The notes: generated by a model not told the origin, from the letters alone. Positions 1 through 9,491 are shown, counted from the stretch's first letter. The stretch is DNA of 64,000 nucleotides from Viridibacillus sp050279675 (GCF_050279675.1 NZ_JBNNUK010000002.1:124001-188000), one strand, 5' to 3'. Made by a program: numbers and translations.

Positions 1-42
1 TCTCCAGCACCCTATTCCCATCTATAAGAAGAGGTGCGATTT

Positions 43-969
43 ATGAAAAAATTAATACCATTATGGCTAATGATGATTCTCTCATTGATCATTATCACTG
101 GCTGTAAGATTCAATCAGTTGAAGAATATAATAACCAAACTGAGCAAGAACAAAGTGTTGATGAAGCAAGTGAGACTAAGGTAATCGTTAAAGGTGATAA
201 AGGTGAAGAATCAGCAAAGGAAGAAAAAGAAAAAGATTCAACAATAGATGCTATAAAGCCAAATAACGAAGAAGAGGAAAAGACCGAAACAAAGCAAAAG
301 GAACCAAAAAATGAAGAAGAGGTAACGCCAAAAAAAGAGCAACCAACAAGCACACCTAAAACTGATTCAACATCAACTTCGAAAACACCTAGTAAAGATA
401 CTTCGACTAGTTCAAATAATGAAAAGCAAGATAAAAGTCCAGCACCAACTAAAGATAAAACACCAACAAAAGATCAGAAGCCTGAAAAAGATAAAAAACC
501 CGAAAACAATAACGTAGCTCAAAAGCCAAGTAAGCCTAATAAAGAAGATGAAAAGAAGAAAGAATATGTGACTATTTCGATTAGTGCTGCAACTTTGCTA
601 ACGCATTGGGATATGTTAAAACCTGCATTACAAAGTGAAAAATACGTACCGAAAAATGGTGTGATTTTAAAGTCTACGAAATATGAGATCTTAAACGAAG
701 ACGAAACGGTTTGGTCTATTATTAAACGAGCTACAAAAGAACATGGTATTCATCTGGAATATGAAGGAGCGGGCGACAATCAATATGGCTCTGTCTATAT
801 CGAAGGGATTAATCACCTTTATGAATTCGACGCAGGGGAATTAAGTGGTTGGATGTACTCTGTAAACGGGCAGACCCCTAATTATGGTGTGAGTGCAGTT
901 ACCGTTAAAAATGGTGACAATATTCAGTTTCAGTATACAGTCGATCTAGGCCGTGATATAGGTAGATAA
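43..969 (+). CDS. DUF4430 lipoprotein of ECF transporter operon
   Basis: This is an exported lipoprotein. A hydrophobic signal ends in a lipobox, IITGC, near residue 20. About 150 residues of Lys/Glu/Thr/Pro-rich low-complexity linker follow, and then a C-terminal domain of about 120 residues with the DUF4430 pattern (GWMYSVNG, then a NGDNIQFQY-like strand), the fold related to the C-terminal domain of transcobalamin. I chose the ATG at 43 over a GTG at 34 because GAAGAGGTG precedes it at good spacing. The gene lies 24 bp before ecfT and belongs to the same operon. Inferred role: a wall-tethered ligand-capture protein delivering a corrinoid or similar vitamin to the ECF permease. The operon may begin before the window. 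Confidence 0.8.
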   Translation: MKKLIPLWLMMILSLIIITGCKIQSVEEYNNQTEQEQSVDEASETKVIVKGDKGEESAKEEKEKDSTIDAIKPNNEEEEKTETKQKEPKNEEEVTPKKEQPTSTPKTDSTSTSKTPSKDTSTSSNNEKQDKSPAPTKDKTPTKDQKPEKDKKPENNNVAQKPSKPNKEDEKKKEYVTISISAATLLTHWDMLKPALQSEKYVPKNGVILKSTKYEILNEDETVWSIIKRATKEHGIHLEYEGAGDNQYGSVYIEGINHLYEFDAGELSGWMYSVNGQTPNYGVSAVTVKNGDNIQFQYTVDLGRDIGR

Positions 970-993
970 TTATTAAAAGGAGTAATAAGCATC

Positions 994-1875
994 ATGAAAG
1001 CATTTGAAACGTATCACCCTATTGTTCTCTTTGCATATTTTGCATCTGTCATCGGACTTTCCATGTTCTATATGCATCCAGTTTATTTACTTATTACATG
1101 TATTGGAGCAATTACATTAAGTCTGTTACTTAATAGAAAATCATTTATTAGCGGCTTAAAATTTTTCGTGCCGATGTTTTTTATCGCTGCAATTATTAAT
1201 CCACTTATTAGTCATGACGGAGAAATCATTCTATTTTACATAGATTATAATACTATAACATTAGAGGCTATTGTTTATGGATTTGCGATGTCGATTATGA
1301 TCTGTTCAGTCATTTTTTGGTTTGGTTGTTATAACGTTGTAATGACATCAGATAAATTTCTTTATTTATTCGGTAAGATATCACCTGCACTAGCGCTGGT
1401 CATTTCATTAACATTACGTCTTGTCCCGCGTTTTAAACATCAAATTACGATTATTTCACATGCACAAAAAACAATTGGCATGGATATTTCAGCCGGCAAC
1501 CCATGGCAAAGAGTAAAAAGCGGGATTCGCATCATCTCCATTCTTATAACTTGGGCACTAGAAAATGCAATTGAGACGGCTGATTCGATGAAAGCACGTG
1601 GTTATGGCTTGAAGAACCGTTCCACATTTTCATTATTCGTTTTCGAAAAAAGAGATGGATTTTTGCTCGGAATCATATTAACACTTCTTTTAACGAATAT
1701 TCTTGGCAGTTACTTTGGTGTGACGACGTATTATTTTTATCCAACGTTTACTGAATTAGCTTTAACTCCAATTAGCATAGGACTTTATATTTCTTATGCT
1801 AGTTTACTAGTAATACCTATTGTGATTGAAATTCGGGAGGCAATTAAATGGCGCTCATTGAAATACAACATGTAA
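994..1875 (+). CDS. ecfT: ECF transporter transmembrane subunit EcfT
   Basis: This is the energy-coupling transmembrane protein of an ECF-type vitamin importer. It has about 290 residues, several hydrophobic segments and the coupling-helix signature Ala-Arg-Gly in SMKARGYGLKNR (near residue 205), which in EcfT/CbiQ proteins contacts the ATPases. An AAAGGAG ribosome site lies ahead of the ATG. Its last 28 bases overlap the start of the ATPase gene, which suggests translational coupling. With the ATPase and S component it makes a complete dedicated ECF module. The substrate is not readable from this subunit. Confidence 0.88.
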   Translation: MKAFETYHPIVLFAYFASVIGLSMFYMHPVYLLITCIGAITLSLLLNRKSFISGLKFFVPMFFIAAIINPLISHDGEIILFYIDYNTITLEAIVYGFAMSIMICSVIFWFGCYNVVMTSDKFLYLFGKISPALALVISLTLRLVPRFKHQITIISHAQKTIGMDISAGNPWQRVKSGIRIISILITWALENAIETADSMKARGYGLKNRSTFSLFVFEKRDGFLLGIILTLLLTNILGSYFGVTTYYFYPTFTELALTPISIGLYISYASLLVIPIVIEIREAIKWRSLKYNM

Positions 1876-3554
1876 ATTTCCAATATCCAGAAAAACAAGA
1901 GCGAGTATTAGATAATATCAATTTAACAATTGAAGAAGGTGAATTTGCTGTTCTTTGTGGTACATCTGGCTGCGGTAAAAGTACGTTATTAAAACATTTA
2001 AAAAGAGAGATAGCTCCTCATGGTGAAAAATCAGGAACTATTCTTTATGCGGGCACGGTATTGGCCGATTTACCTGATCGCGTGGCAGCTTCTGAAATCG
2101 GTTTTGTTATGCAAAATCCAGAAAATCAAATTGTTACTGATAAAGTGTGGCATGAGTTGTCTTTTGGTCTTGAAAATTTAGGGCTAGATACGATGACAAT
2201 TCGACGTAGAGTGGCTGAAATGGCAAATTTCTTCGGTATTCAGCAGTGGTTTAGGAAAAGTACAATGGAGTTATCAGGTGGTCAAAAGCAACTGTTAAAT
2301 CTTGCAGCAATTATGGCAATGCAACCCAAATTATTGATTTTAGATGAACCGACATCTCAGCTTGATCCAATTGCAGCTACGGAATTCATCGGAACATTGC
2401 AAAAGTTAAATAAAGAACTTGGATTAACAATTATTCTTGTAGAACATCGCTTAGAAGAGGTTTTTCCTATAGCAGATCGCGTTGTGGTCATGGAGAAAGG
2501 TCGTATTATTTGTAATGATTCACCGCAAAATGTTGCACAACAATTAAAAGCATTCGATGCCTCTCATCCAATGATGCTAGGCTTACCAACACCAGTGCGT
2601 ATTAATAATGCATTGCAAATCAATGACGTTGTACCGCTAACCATACGAGATGGCCGGAATTGGCTAACAAAGCACTTTAACAATGAATTTCGAGCTTTAG
2701 AAAGTAAATTGAGTTCAGACATTCCAACTGATGACATTGTCTTGGAAGTTAAAGAAGCATGGTTCCGTTATGAAAAGAATACTCAAGATGTATTAAGAGG
2801 TTTCTCCATGCAAGTACGGGCTGGAGAGATTGTTAGTATTTTAGGGGGAAACGGTACAGGGAAAACAACTGCACTAGGTGTAATGTCAGGTTTATATAAA
2901 CCATATCGAGGAAAAGTCTTCATAAATGGTAAATCCATTAAAAAGTTTTCAAATGGCGAATTGTATCGAAATAATTTAGCTGTTTTACCACAGGATCCAT
3001 TAACTCTACTCGTTGAAAAGAAAGTACAACTTGAATTCGATAGCATAATAGACGTTTTAGGCATCTCAAAAGAGGCAGCCAATGTACAGTTAAATGAAAT
3101 TATCACAACACTTAATATCGGACATTTATTAGACAGTCATCCATATGATTTGAGCGGAGGAGAACAACAAAAAGTTGCTTTAGCCAAAGTCTTGTTACTA
3201 AACCCTAAAATTATCCTTCTAGACGAGCCTACAAAGGGCATTGATGCATATTCTAAGGAAATATTCGCCGAAGTACTACAAGCGCTTAAAAAGCGTCGTG
3301 TGGCCGTTGTGATGGTTACACATGATATTGAGTTTTCAGCGCAGTATTCTGACCGTTGTGCAATGTTCTTTGATGGCAATATCGTTTCCGAGGATGAACC
3401 AAAACTGTTTTACAGTGGAAATAATTTTTATACAACTGCAGCGCACCGAATGTCGCGTCATTTATATGATTTTGCAGTGACAAGTGAGGACGTGATTTCG
3501 TTATGCAAGCACAATCAACAGCTCGAGCAGACAACTACTCCCGTAAACGTCTAA
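1848..3554 (+). CDS. ecfA: ECF transporter ATPase, two ABC domains fused
   Basis: One 568-residue chain carries two complete ABC ATPase domains, replacing the usual EcfA1/EcfA2 pair. Domain 1 has Walker A GTSGCGKST near residue 38, a Q-loop, LSGGQKQ near 142 and Walker B LLILDEPTS. Domain 2 has GGNGTGKTT near 334, LSGGEQQ near 437 and IILLDEPTKG. The linker region around 235-300 is not conserved in ABC domains. It powers vitamin uptake at the cytoplasmic face of EcfT. The start overlaps ecfT by 28 bp and the end overlaps the S-component gene by 52 bp, so the three are tightly coupled. Both nucleotide sites look intact. Confidence 0.9.
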   Translation: MALIEIQHVNFQYPEKQERVLDNINLTIEEGEFAVLCGTSGCGKSTLLKHLKREIAPHGEKSGTILYAGTVLADLPDRVAASEIGFVMQNPENQIVTDKVWHELSFGLENLGLDTMTIRRRVAEMANFFGIQQWFRKSTMELSGGQKQLLNLAAIMAMQPKLLILDEPTSQLDPIAATEFIGTLQKLNKELGLTIILVEHRLEEVFPIADRVVVMEKGRIICNDSPQNVAQQLKAFDASHPMMLGLPTPVRINNALQINDVVPLTIRDGRNWLTKHFNNEFRALESKLSSDIPTDDIVLEVKEAWFRYEKNTQDVLRGFSMQVRAGEIVSILGGNGTGKTTALGVMSGLYKPYRGKVFINGKSIKKFSNGELYRNNLAVLPQDPLTLLVEKKVQLEFDSIIDVLGISKEAANVQLNEIITTLNIGHLLDSHPYDLSGGEQQKVALAKVLLLNPKIILLDEPTKGIDAYSKEIFAEVLQALKKRRVAVVMVTHDIEFSAQYSDRCAMFFDGNIVSEDEPKLFYSGNNFYTTAAHRMSRHLYDFAVTSEDVISLCKHNQQLEQTTTPVNV

Positions 3555-4231
3555 TTTTCTCCAGTATCATCATTTTTGTAGTTATTCCAATCGTCATGCT
3601 TATTGGAGTGACTATCTTGAATGATCGTAAATACAATCTTATATCTATGATAATCGTTTTATTAGCCTGTGTGCCATTCTTTGTTTCATTTGAAAGAAGA
3701 AAACCACAAGCACGAGAAATTTTAACGATAGCTGTTATGTCGGCTATTTCCGTTGCAGGCCGAGCAGCATTTATTTGGATTCCAGCTTTCAAGCCAGTGA
3801 CTGCCATTACAGCCATTACTGGATTTGCTTTCGGAGCGGAAGCAGGCTTTCTTACAGGAGCGACCTCTGCCATAGCATCGAACATCTTTTTCGGACAAGG
3901 TCCATGGACGCCATTTCAAATGTTTACATGGGGAATCCTTGGTTTTATCGCTGGTCTATTAGGACAAAAAGGTTGGATGAAAAGCAAAGTAGCACTCATT
4001 ATTTATGGCGTTTTTGCAGGAATAATGTATTCCTTCTGTATGGATATTTGGACTGTCATTTCTTATGATGGGCTGTTTTCTTGGAAAAGGTATTTAATCG
4101 CTATGTCAACAGCTATTCCGTTTACGATTGTCTATGTAGTATCAAATGTCGTTTTTTTACTCGTTTTAGCCAAACCAATTGGTGAAAAATTAGAACGAAT
4201 AAAAGTGAAATATGGAATGTTGAATAGCTAG
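3503..4231 (+). CDS. ECF transporter substrate-binding S component
   Basis: A 242-residue integral membrane protein with about six hydrophobic segments. It contains Gly/Ala-rich helices (FAFGAEAGFLTGAT) and a cytoplasmic start with two early transmembrane helices, as in ECF S components. The ATG at 3503 lies inside the 3' end of the ATPase gene, preceded by GAGG 13 bases upstream; the next in-frame Met would cut into the first helix. It would bind the vitamin and be handed over by the EcfA/EcfT module. The DUF4430 partner suggests a corrinoid, as for CbrT-type S components, but this is inference. A strong hairpin follows the stop codon. Confidence 0.82.
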   Translation: MQAQSTARADNYSRKRLIFSSIIIFVVIPIVMLIGVTILNDRKYNLISMIIVLLACVPFFVSFERRKPQAREILTIAVMSAISVAGRAAFIWIPAFKPVTAITAITGFAFGAEAGFLTGATSAIASNIFFGQGPWTPFQMFTWGILGFIAGLLGQKGWMKSKVALIIYGVFAGIMYSFCMDIWTVISYDGLFSWKRYLIAMSTAIPFTIVYVVSNVVFLLVLAKPIGEKLERIKVKYGMLNS

Positions 4232-4237
4232 AAAAGA

Positions 4238-4292
4238 AAAAGAACTGTTTTGAAAGTCGTTAATCTAGACTTTTAAAACAGTTCTTTTTTAC
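4238..4292 (+). terminator. Rho-independent terminator of ECF operon
   Basis: A long inverted repeat (AAGAACTGTTTTGAAAGTC against GACTTTTAAAACAGTTCTT) is followed by a T-run, directly after the S-component stop codon. Confidence 0.9.
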
Positions 4293-4366
4293 TTAAAAAA
4301 GGATAATATAAACATTGTTGGAATTCTGTTAAAATTGCGTTTGTTCCAGTAAGGAGGGGTTACACA

Positions 4367-4651
4367 TTGGATACAAATAAACACTCAGCGGTTTTTTTAG
4401 TAGCTTTAACAAACTTATTAATCATTTGTCTAGCTCAATATTTATATGCTTTGATGTTGATAGATAATTATGCGATTACCTATTTTCAACTTTTTTTCAT
4501 ACCTTTAATCAGTGTAACTATCAATTTGCTTCTTTGGTCAAGTAGATTCAGAATCAAATTTTATCTACATTGGATTTTTGTGTACATAAGTTTCTTCTTT
4601 TCCATTTTCATTTTCTATATCATTAATTATATTAAAAATGGATCCACTTGA
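4367..4651 (+). CDS. Small three-helix membrane protein, unknown
   Basis: A 94-residue protein made almost entirely of three hydrophobic helices with short polar turns. I do not recognise the family. The TTG start at 4367 is supported by a perfect AAGGAGGGG site 9-10 bases upstream. It overlaps by 14 bp the start of another small membrane protein at 4638, so the two are probably co-translated and may act together. No catalytic motif is visible. Confidence 0.65.
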   Translation: MDTNKHSAVFLVALTNLLIICLAQYLYALMLIDNYAITYFQLFFIPLISVTINLLLWSSRFRIKFYLHWIFVYISFFFSIFIFYIINYIKNGST

Positions 4652-4796
4652 GTGGGGAGATTTCCCTCCAGGTGAAGCATACTGGGATTTGTTTTTGTAC
4701 GTCTTAGTGAATTCAACGTTACAGTTAACCACTTTATTTTTTCTGAACATTGTTACTTGCTTACTTTATAAAATAGTTGAAAAGTTGAAAAAGTGA
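4638..4796 (+). CDS. 52-residue membrane protein overlapping upstream gene
   Basis: A short gene beginning MDPLEWGDFPPGEAYWD, followed by one hydrophobic helix and a basic tail ending KIVEKLKK. The ATG lies inside the 3' end of the preceding small membrane gene (14 bp overlap), an arrangement typical of translational coupling. The acidic, Pro-rich outside end and the positive inside end give a clear membrane topology. The family is unknown; a two-component small membrane complex with its neighbour is an inference. Confidence 0.55.
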   Translation: MDPLEWGDFPPGEAYWDLFLYVLVNSTLQLTTLFFLNIVTCLLYKIVEKLKK

Positions 4797-4802
4797 TTCT
4801 TA

Positions 4803-4848
4803 CAACTATTTAACATGATTAATTATTCATGTTAAATAGTTGAATTTT
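4803..4848. terminator. Hairpin between convergent genes
   Basis: A perfect 16-bp inverted repeat (CAACTATTTAACATGA and its complement) with a 9-base loop separates the two small membrane genes from the convergent lysyl-tRNA synthetase gene. The T-run is weak on both strands. Confidence 0.55.
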
Positions 4849-4852
4849 AAAC

Positions 4853-6409
4853 TTATGAGAAAGTAAGTAATTCTATTATTTTCTTTCTACCCACTGCACT
4901 AATAAGCAAAGGTAATCGAGGCCCACTATTTTCATTCATCACTAGCTGATAAACATTTCTAAATAAGTCTTTCTGATATTCGCGCATTCTTTTTTTGTCA
5001 TCCTGGTGGCAGATGGCATAAATTTTTTTCATTAAAGTATCCGCCGTTAAGGTAGGTTTCAATGAGAGTAAATCAGCAAGCTGTTTCACTTTTTCTTGTT
5101 GCAATTTAGGTAGACTATTGTAGTACAACGTATTTTTTTCTTCATTAATGCTTACAAGGCGATTAGAATTCCAATAGTTAATCCAATGAGCTACTCGGTA
5201 GCTGATACGTGTTATTTCTTCAATTGTAAAATCTTCACCTGTTTGACTTAAAGATGCGTGTAATAAATCATTGTTAAAACCAATTAACGAGAAAATACTA
5301 GCTACTTGGCTAAAGTTAGGTTGTTTTACTAATCTATTTGCTCCCGCTAATTTTAAGGAATGTATTAAGTGTTCATCTTTTAGTAAGCCCTGAATATAGG
5401 AAGATTGATACCGTTCAAACTCTGAGTAATTACGTATTACGTCTTCATCTAAACCGATATTAAAAGCAGCATTTGGGTTGTATTTTGCAAACATAAATAG
5501 AATAAGTTCTGGTGTATAAACATTTAACAATTCATTTGGTGTGATAACGTTCCCAGAAGAGCTAGACATCTTTTGGTTTGTGCCTTTTAATCCTATAAAC
5601 TCATATGCAGCATAGTCAGGCGCTTCATAATCAAAAATTTCTTTTGCTATAACTTTGGACACATTGTAACTTCCTGTAGTAGAGGAATGATCACGCCCCC
5701 CAGGTTCAAATACAACATCCTCTACCATCCAGCGCATTGCCCAATCTACTTTCCAGTTGAGCTTTATATTGTTGCTATCTGATAAAGCTTGAGATATTTT
5801 GTTTCCACAAGTACACTCATATTCAAAAATTTCTAGTTCTGCATTAAAAGAGCTTATTGTAGTCGTATCCTTGTTACAAACATTACAGTACAATGTAATT
5901 GGATAAAAAGTTTCACGTTCTTCTTTTATTGGAGAGCTAGATTTAAAACGCATAAGTATGTCATAGATTTCAAGACGTTTCTGCAATGCAGTTCGTATAT
6001 ATGGTGCATATCGTCCAGAGCGATATTCAATATTTTGATATATAAATTGAGGTTCGATATTTAATGCTAGTAATGAGTGTTCAAACTCTTTTTCAAAATG
6101 ACTAGCATACGATTCTATACCAAAAGGGTCTGGAACATCCGAATAAGGCATACCAATATACGTTTCGTAAGATGAAGATACATTCTGTGGAACTTTCCTT
6201 AGTCTATCAAAATCATCCCAAGAAAAAATAAATCGTGTTTTTTTCCCCATACTTTCTAATGCTTTTACAACAAAAAAAGTTGTTACTATTTCACGAAAAT
6301 TCCCAATGTGAACGGAACCCGAAGGACTTATCCCTGAAGCACAAGTAAAAACCTCTTTTGTGGGATACTTTTGAATTAATCTTTCTGCAATTTGATATGC
6401 CCAATGCAT
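4853..6409 (-). CDS. lysK: Class I lysyl-tRNA synthetase
   Basis: This enzyme charges tRNA-Lys with lysine in the cytoplasm. It is the class I (archaeal/spirochaete-like) form, not the usual class II LysS. It has the class I signatures HIGN (residues 34-37) and KMSSSSGN (near 281), a Cys-rich zinc-like insert (YCNVC then CTCGN, about residues 172-202) and an all-helical anticodon end. Its 518 residues fit the family. A T-box leader with an AAA lysine specifier lies directly upstream, so it should be induced when uncharged tRNA-Lys rises. Some Bacillus, such as the B. cereus group, carry this enzyme as a second LysRS next to a class II copy; whether this genome has a class II gene is not visible here. 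Confidence 0.93.
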   Translation of the reverse strand: MHWAYQIAERLIQKYPTKEVFTCASGISPSGSVHIGNFREIVTTFFVVKALESMGKKTRFIFSWDDFDRLRKVPQNVSSSYETYIGMPYSDVPDPFGIESYASHFEKEFEHSLLALNIEPQFIYQNIEYRSGRYAPYIRTALQKRLEIYDILMRFKSSSPIKEERETFYPITLYCNVCNKDTTTISSFNAELEIFEYECTCGNKISQALSDSNNIKLNWKVDWAMRWMVEDVVFEPGGRDHSSTTGSYNVSKVIAKEIFDYEAPDYAAYEFIGLKGTNQKMSSSSGNVITPNELLNVYTPELILFMFAKYNPNAAFNIGLDEDVIRNYSEFERYQSSYIQGLLKDEHLIHSLKLAGANRLVKQPNFSQVASIFSLIGFNNDLLHASLSQTGEDFTIEEITRISYRVAHWINYWNSNRLVSINEEKNTLYYNSLPKLQQEKVKQLADLLSLKPTLTADTLMKKIYAICHQDDKKRMREYQKDLFRNVYQLVMNENSGPRLPLLISAVGRKKIIELLTFS

Positions 6410-6454
6410 ATAATCACCTCAACTTAGAATTTTTCAATCATTAAAGAATGAATA

Positions 6455-6830
6455 GAAAATAAAAAAACTCCCACCTCCCAAGACATTTGTCTTGAGGGCG
6501 AGAGTTTGAATTCGCGGTACCACCTCAGTTTGCTTATTGATCACTCAACAAGCCTTATCAGGTACGGCCAAAGTGCGATACCCTATCCCTATAACGGGAG
6601 AATCCGTCGTAGTATCCCTAAGTAAATCTAAACTTAGATCCGTACGAAGCTCGGAGTTTTTGTTCAATAAGAATTCCCATCCCTCTTTTCACCAATCAAG
6701 GGTCTCTGTAATGTTCCTTCTTATTTACTCTTCTCTTCATCGCTTATTAGTTATTGTTATTGATAATAGCAAAATCACTTTTCCTTTTCAACTAAATTTA
6801 AGGTAATCTTTAAAAAAATGGAAAACGAAC
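6455..6830 (-). promoter_or_regulatory. T-box riboswitch leader, lysine specific
   Basis: Read on the minus strand, the leader shows a stem I with the AGAGA and GGTG elements, a specifier loop reading GAAC-AAA-AACTCC (lysine codon AAA, about 6657-6661), the T-box core GGTGGTACCGCG (about 6513-6524) and a strong terminator hairpin with a T-run (about 6463-6507). Uncharged tRNA-Lys should stabilise the antiterminator and allow transcription of the class I LysRS gene that starts about 50 bp downstream. Confidence 0.93.
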
Positions 6831-6839
6831 TTCAAGTAT

Positions 6840-7094
6840 TATTTTACAAATACCTCATCAGAAATATAGGCGCAAGCTATTATTGATTCTTTTTAATTGA
6901 TTATTCTATCCAATAGTTCAAATTGCACCTAATTGTTGAAAGACAGTATTCAATATTAAGATTAGGTATGCTGAAACATATAAGTTTAATAGAACTAAAA
7001 TTAGATTAGATTTGTGAAAGTCTATTAAGTAGAATAAAATATACATAATATTAGACTTTATGCTAAAAAAATGAAGAAAGGGGGTCTCATAACA
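6840..7094. other. AT-rich intergenic region, no gene seen
   Basis: This stretch between the lysine T-box leader and the subtilase gene should hold divergent promoters, but I found no convincing -35/-10 pair and no coding sequence. Confidence 0.4.
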
Positions 7095-9323
7095 GTGAAG
7101 AAGTCATTATGGAAGAATATAAGTATTTCATGCTTTGCTTTAACAGCTTTATGGACCTTATCCGATAACCATCAAACCGCTTACGCTGAAGAAAATACAA
7201 TCAATGCTTTGATCTCATATAAAAACGAAGAAGGTAAGCAGAGAGTGTTAGGTGACGTTGAAGATGTCAGTGAGGTACTGGACAATGTGGAAATGGTTGA
7301 AGCATCTTTAACAGAGCAACAACTGTCTGACTTAAAAAAAGATCCAAACATTGAATTTGTTGATACAAAAGAAGCACCTATGACTTTAGCTAATTTGGAT
7401 ACACCGGTTCAACCGTTACTAGTACCAACTTGGAATTTAAATTTATTAAATACGCCTATAGCATGGGATAGCGGTATTTTTGGCAATAAAGTTAAAGTAG
7501 CGGTTATTGATACAGGGATTAATCTCATTGATGATTTGCCGAATGTTGAAAGAAGAGTATCCTTTGTGAGGGATTTACCAGAAACAATTATTAAAGAATC
7601 AGACAATGTGGATCGCGGAGGTATTAGTAATAATGGTCATGGTACATCAGTAGCTGCCGTCATTGGAGCAAAAGTTGGTGGATATTTAAAAGACCAAAAA
7701 ACAACTGATGTTATTGGGGTTGCACCAAATATCCAATTGTATTCTTTGAAATATGCGGATGGTACAACGAGTGGTACTACAACAGAAATCGTCAAATCAA
7801 TTGATTGGGCAATTGCAAACAATATGGACATTATTAATATTTCTTCTGGTTTATATATTGATGTACCAGCACTAAGAAATGCCGTTCAAAAAGCTTATGA
7901 CGCAGGTATTTTAATTGTTGCATCAGCTGGTAACGATGGCAATGATAGAAATGTCACATATCCTGCAAGATATAGTCAAGTTATTGCTGTATCATCTATT
8001 AATGCTAAGCAAAAGATAAGCACGTTCTCTAATACAGGTTCATCTATGAATCTTACTGCTCCAGGGGAAGTTGTACCAACGATTAATAAAGATGGCAAAT
8101 TGATTTATGCTAGCGGTACTTCATATGCAGCGCCACATGTTACAGGTATTCTCGCTCTATTAAAACAGCAATATCCATTTTTATCAGCGAAAGAATTACG
8201 TGCAAAATTAAATGAACAGGCAATTGACCTTGGTATAACAGGTGTTGACAATTTATATGGACATGGGCTAGTTCAATACCCACAAGCCGAAGAATTAGTC
8301 ATTGAAGATTTGGTCGATCCTCAAATCGAAAAAGTTACAGATCATACAGCGACTGTTAGTTTTTCATTACCAAATGATACAAACGCTAAAAAAGTAGCCA
8401 TCTTCATAGACGATAAACTTGTCACATCCACTACTGAAAACAAATATACAATAAAAAAATTACAGGCATCAAAAGACTATAAAATTACTTTAAAAGTTGT
8501 AAGCCGAGATGGAAGATCATCCAATGGCACAGATTTGCAATTGCATACGTTAAAGGACATTACTCCACCTGCTGAGGTGACAAAATTAATAGCGTCATCA
8601 ATTCAAATTAATGCTGCGACAATTAATTGGAGAAAGCCATCAACCGAAGACTTTAGACAGTCTAAAATATACGTAAATAATAAGAAAGTAGCTACGACGA
8701 AAGAAGCTACATATACAATACGCAATTTAAACCCTAGTCAAACGTATAAAATCGAAGTGAAAACAGAAGACGAAGCTAAAAATATTTCGCAAGGAGTAGC
8801 AATTACCATTCAAACACCTGCGAAGAAAGTCTTACATTCACCTTTAGTAAAAAAAGTATCTGATCGGAGTACAAATGTAAGCGGTACTGCTGAAGCAAAT
8901 TCGACTTTTTTAATTTATAAAGGCAATAAAAAAATAGCTCAAGCTTCCGTCCAATCAAATGGTAGTTATACTGTTCCTATAAAAAAACAAGAGGCAAATA
9001 GTCAATTATCCGTCTATATTACAGATAAACAAGGTAATACGAGCCAAGTAAAAAAACTGATAGTTATCGATAAAACGGCACCAGCTAAGCCAAAAGTAAA
9101 CAAGGTAACAAGTAACTCAACTATCATATCGGGTATTGCTGAACCGTTTACAATAATCGAAATGAGCAAAGGGAAAACGATTTTGGCTAAAACCGAAGTG
9201 AAATCTTCAGGTAAATTTACGTTAAAAATTAAAAAGTTAAAGAGAAATTCAACTGTTTCGTTTTACTCTATTGATCAAGCGCATAATCGGAGTAAAAGTA
9301 CTTTAATTAATGTCCAATCCTAA
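7095..9323 (+). CDS. Secreted subtilisin-like protease with FN3/Ig domains
   Basis: An exported S8-family serine protease of 742 residues. The GTG at 7095 is preferred to an ATG at 7071 because AAAGGGGG precedes it. Order of parts: signal peptide ending near TAYA; inhibitor-like propeptide (about residues 35-100); catalytic domain with Asp139 (AVIDTGI), His182 (NGHGTS), Asn280 (SAGND) and Ser343 (SGTSYAAPH); two fibronectin type III-like domains (about 420-580); and two C-terminal Ig-like Big_6-type repeats (about 580-742). It probably digests extracellular protein while the C-terminal modules bind the wall or substrate. There is no LPXTG anchor. It stands alone in the genome order here. Confidence 0.92.
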   Translation: MKKSLWKNISISCFALTALWTLSDNHQTAYAEENTINALISYKNEEGKQRVLGDVEDVSEVLDNVEMVEASLTEQQLSDLKKDPNIEFVDTKEAPMTLANLDTPVQPLLVPTWNLNLLNTPIAWDSGIFGNKVKVAVIDTGINLIDDLPNVERRVSFVRDLPETIIKESDNVDRGGISNNGHGTSVAAVIGAKVGGYLKDQKTTDVIGVAPNIQLYSLKYADGTTSGTTTEIVKSIDWAIANNMDIINISSGLYIDVPALRNAVQKAYDAGILIVASAGNDGNDRNVTYPARYSQVIAVSSINAKQKISTFSNTGSSMNLTAPGEVVPTINKDGKLIYASGTSYAAPHVTGILALLKQQYPFLSAKELRAKLNEQAIDLGITGVDNLYGHGLVQYPQAEELVIEDLVDPQIEKVTDHTATVSFSLPNDTNAKKVAIFIDDKLVTSTTENKYTIKKLQASKDYKITLKVVSRDGRSSNGTDLQLHTLKDITPPAEVTKLIASSIQINAATINWRKPSTEDFRQSKIYVNNKKVATTKEATYTIRNLNPSQTYKIEVKTEDEAKNISQGVAITIQTPAKKVLHSPLVKKVSDRSTNVSGTAEANSTFLIYKGNKKIAQASVQSNGSYTVPIKKQEANSQLSVYITDKQGNTSQVKKLIVIDKTAPAKPKVNKVTSNSTIISGIAEPFTIIEMSKGKTILAKTEVKSSGKFTLKIKKLKRNSTVSFYSIDQAHNRSKSTLINVQS

Positions 9324-9424
9324 TAAAATATGCCTCTATATAGGTCTCTTAGCCTCTTAAATCGCTTTAATTAAGTGGGTGAAAATAAAAGGGGAGGGGA
9401 GTATATATAGGGGTATATTTTTTG

Positions 9425-9454
9425 TTGAACATATAGACTAACGAGGTTTATAAT
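9425..9454 (+). promoter_or_regulatory. Sigma-A-like promoter
   Basis: TTGAAC (9425-9430), an 18-bp spacer and a perfect TATAAT (9449-9454) precede the tandem winged-helix regulator gene by about 40 bp. Confidence 0.7.
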
Positions 9455-9491
9455 AAATGGAAATAAAACTATTAAGTGGAAGGTGATGAAT

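Noticed and set aside
6537..6806. An 89-codon open frame on the plus strand inside the lysine T-box leader
   Set aside because: The region is fully explained by the T-box RNA on the other strand. There is no ribosome site and no protein-like conservation pattern.
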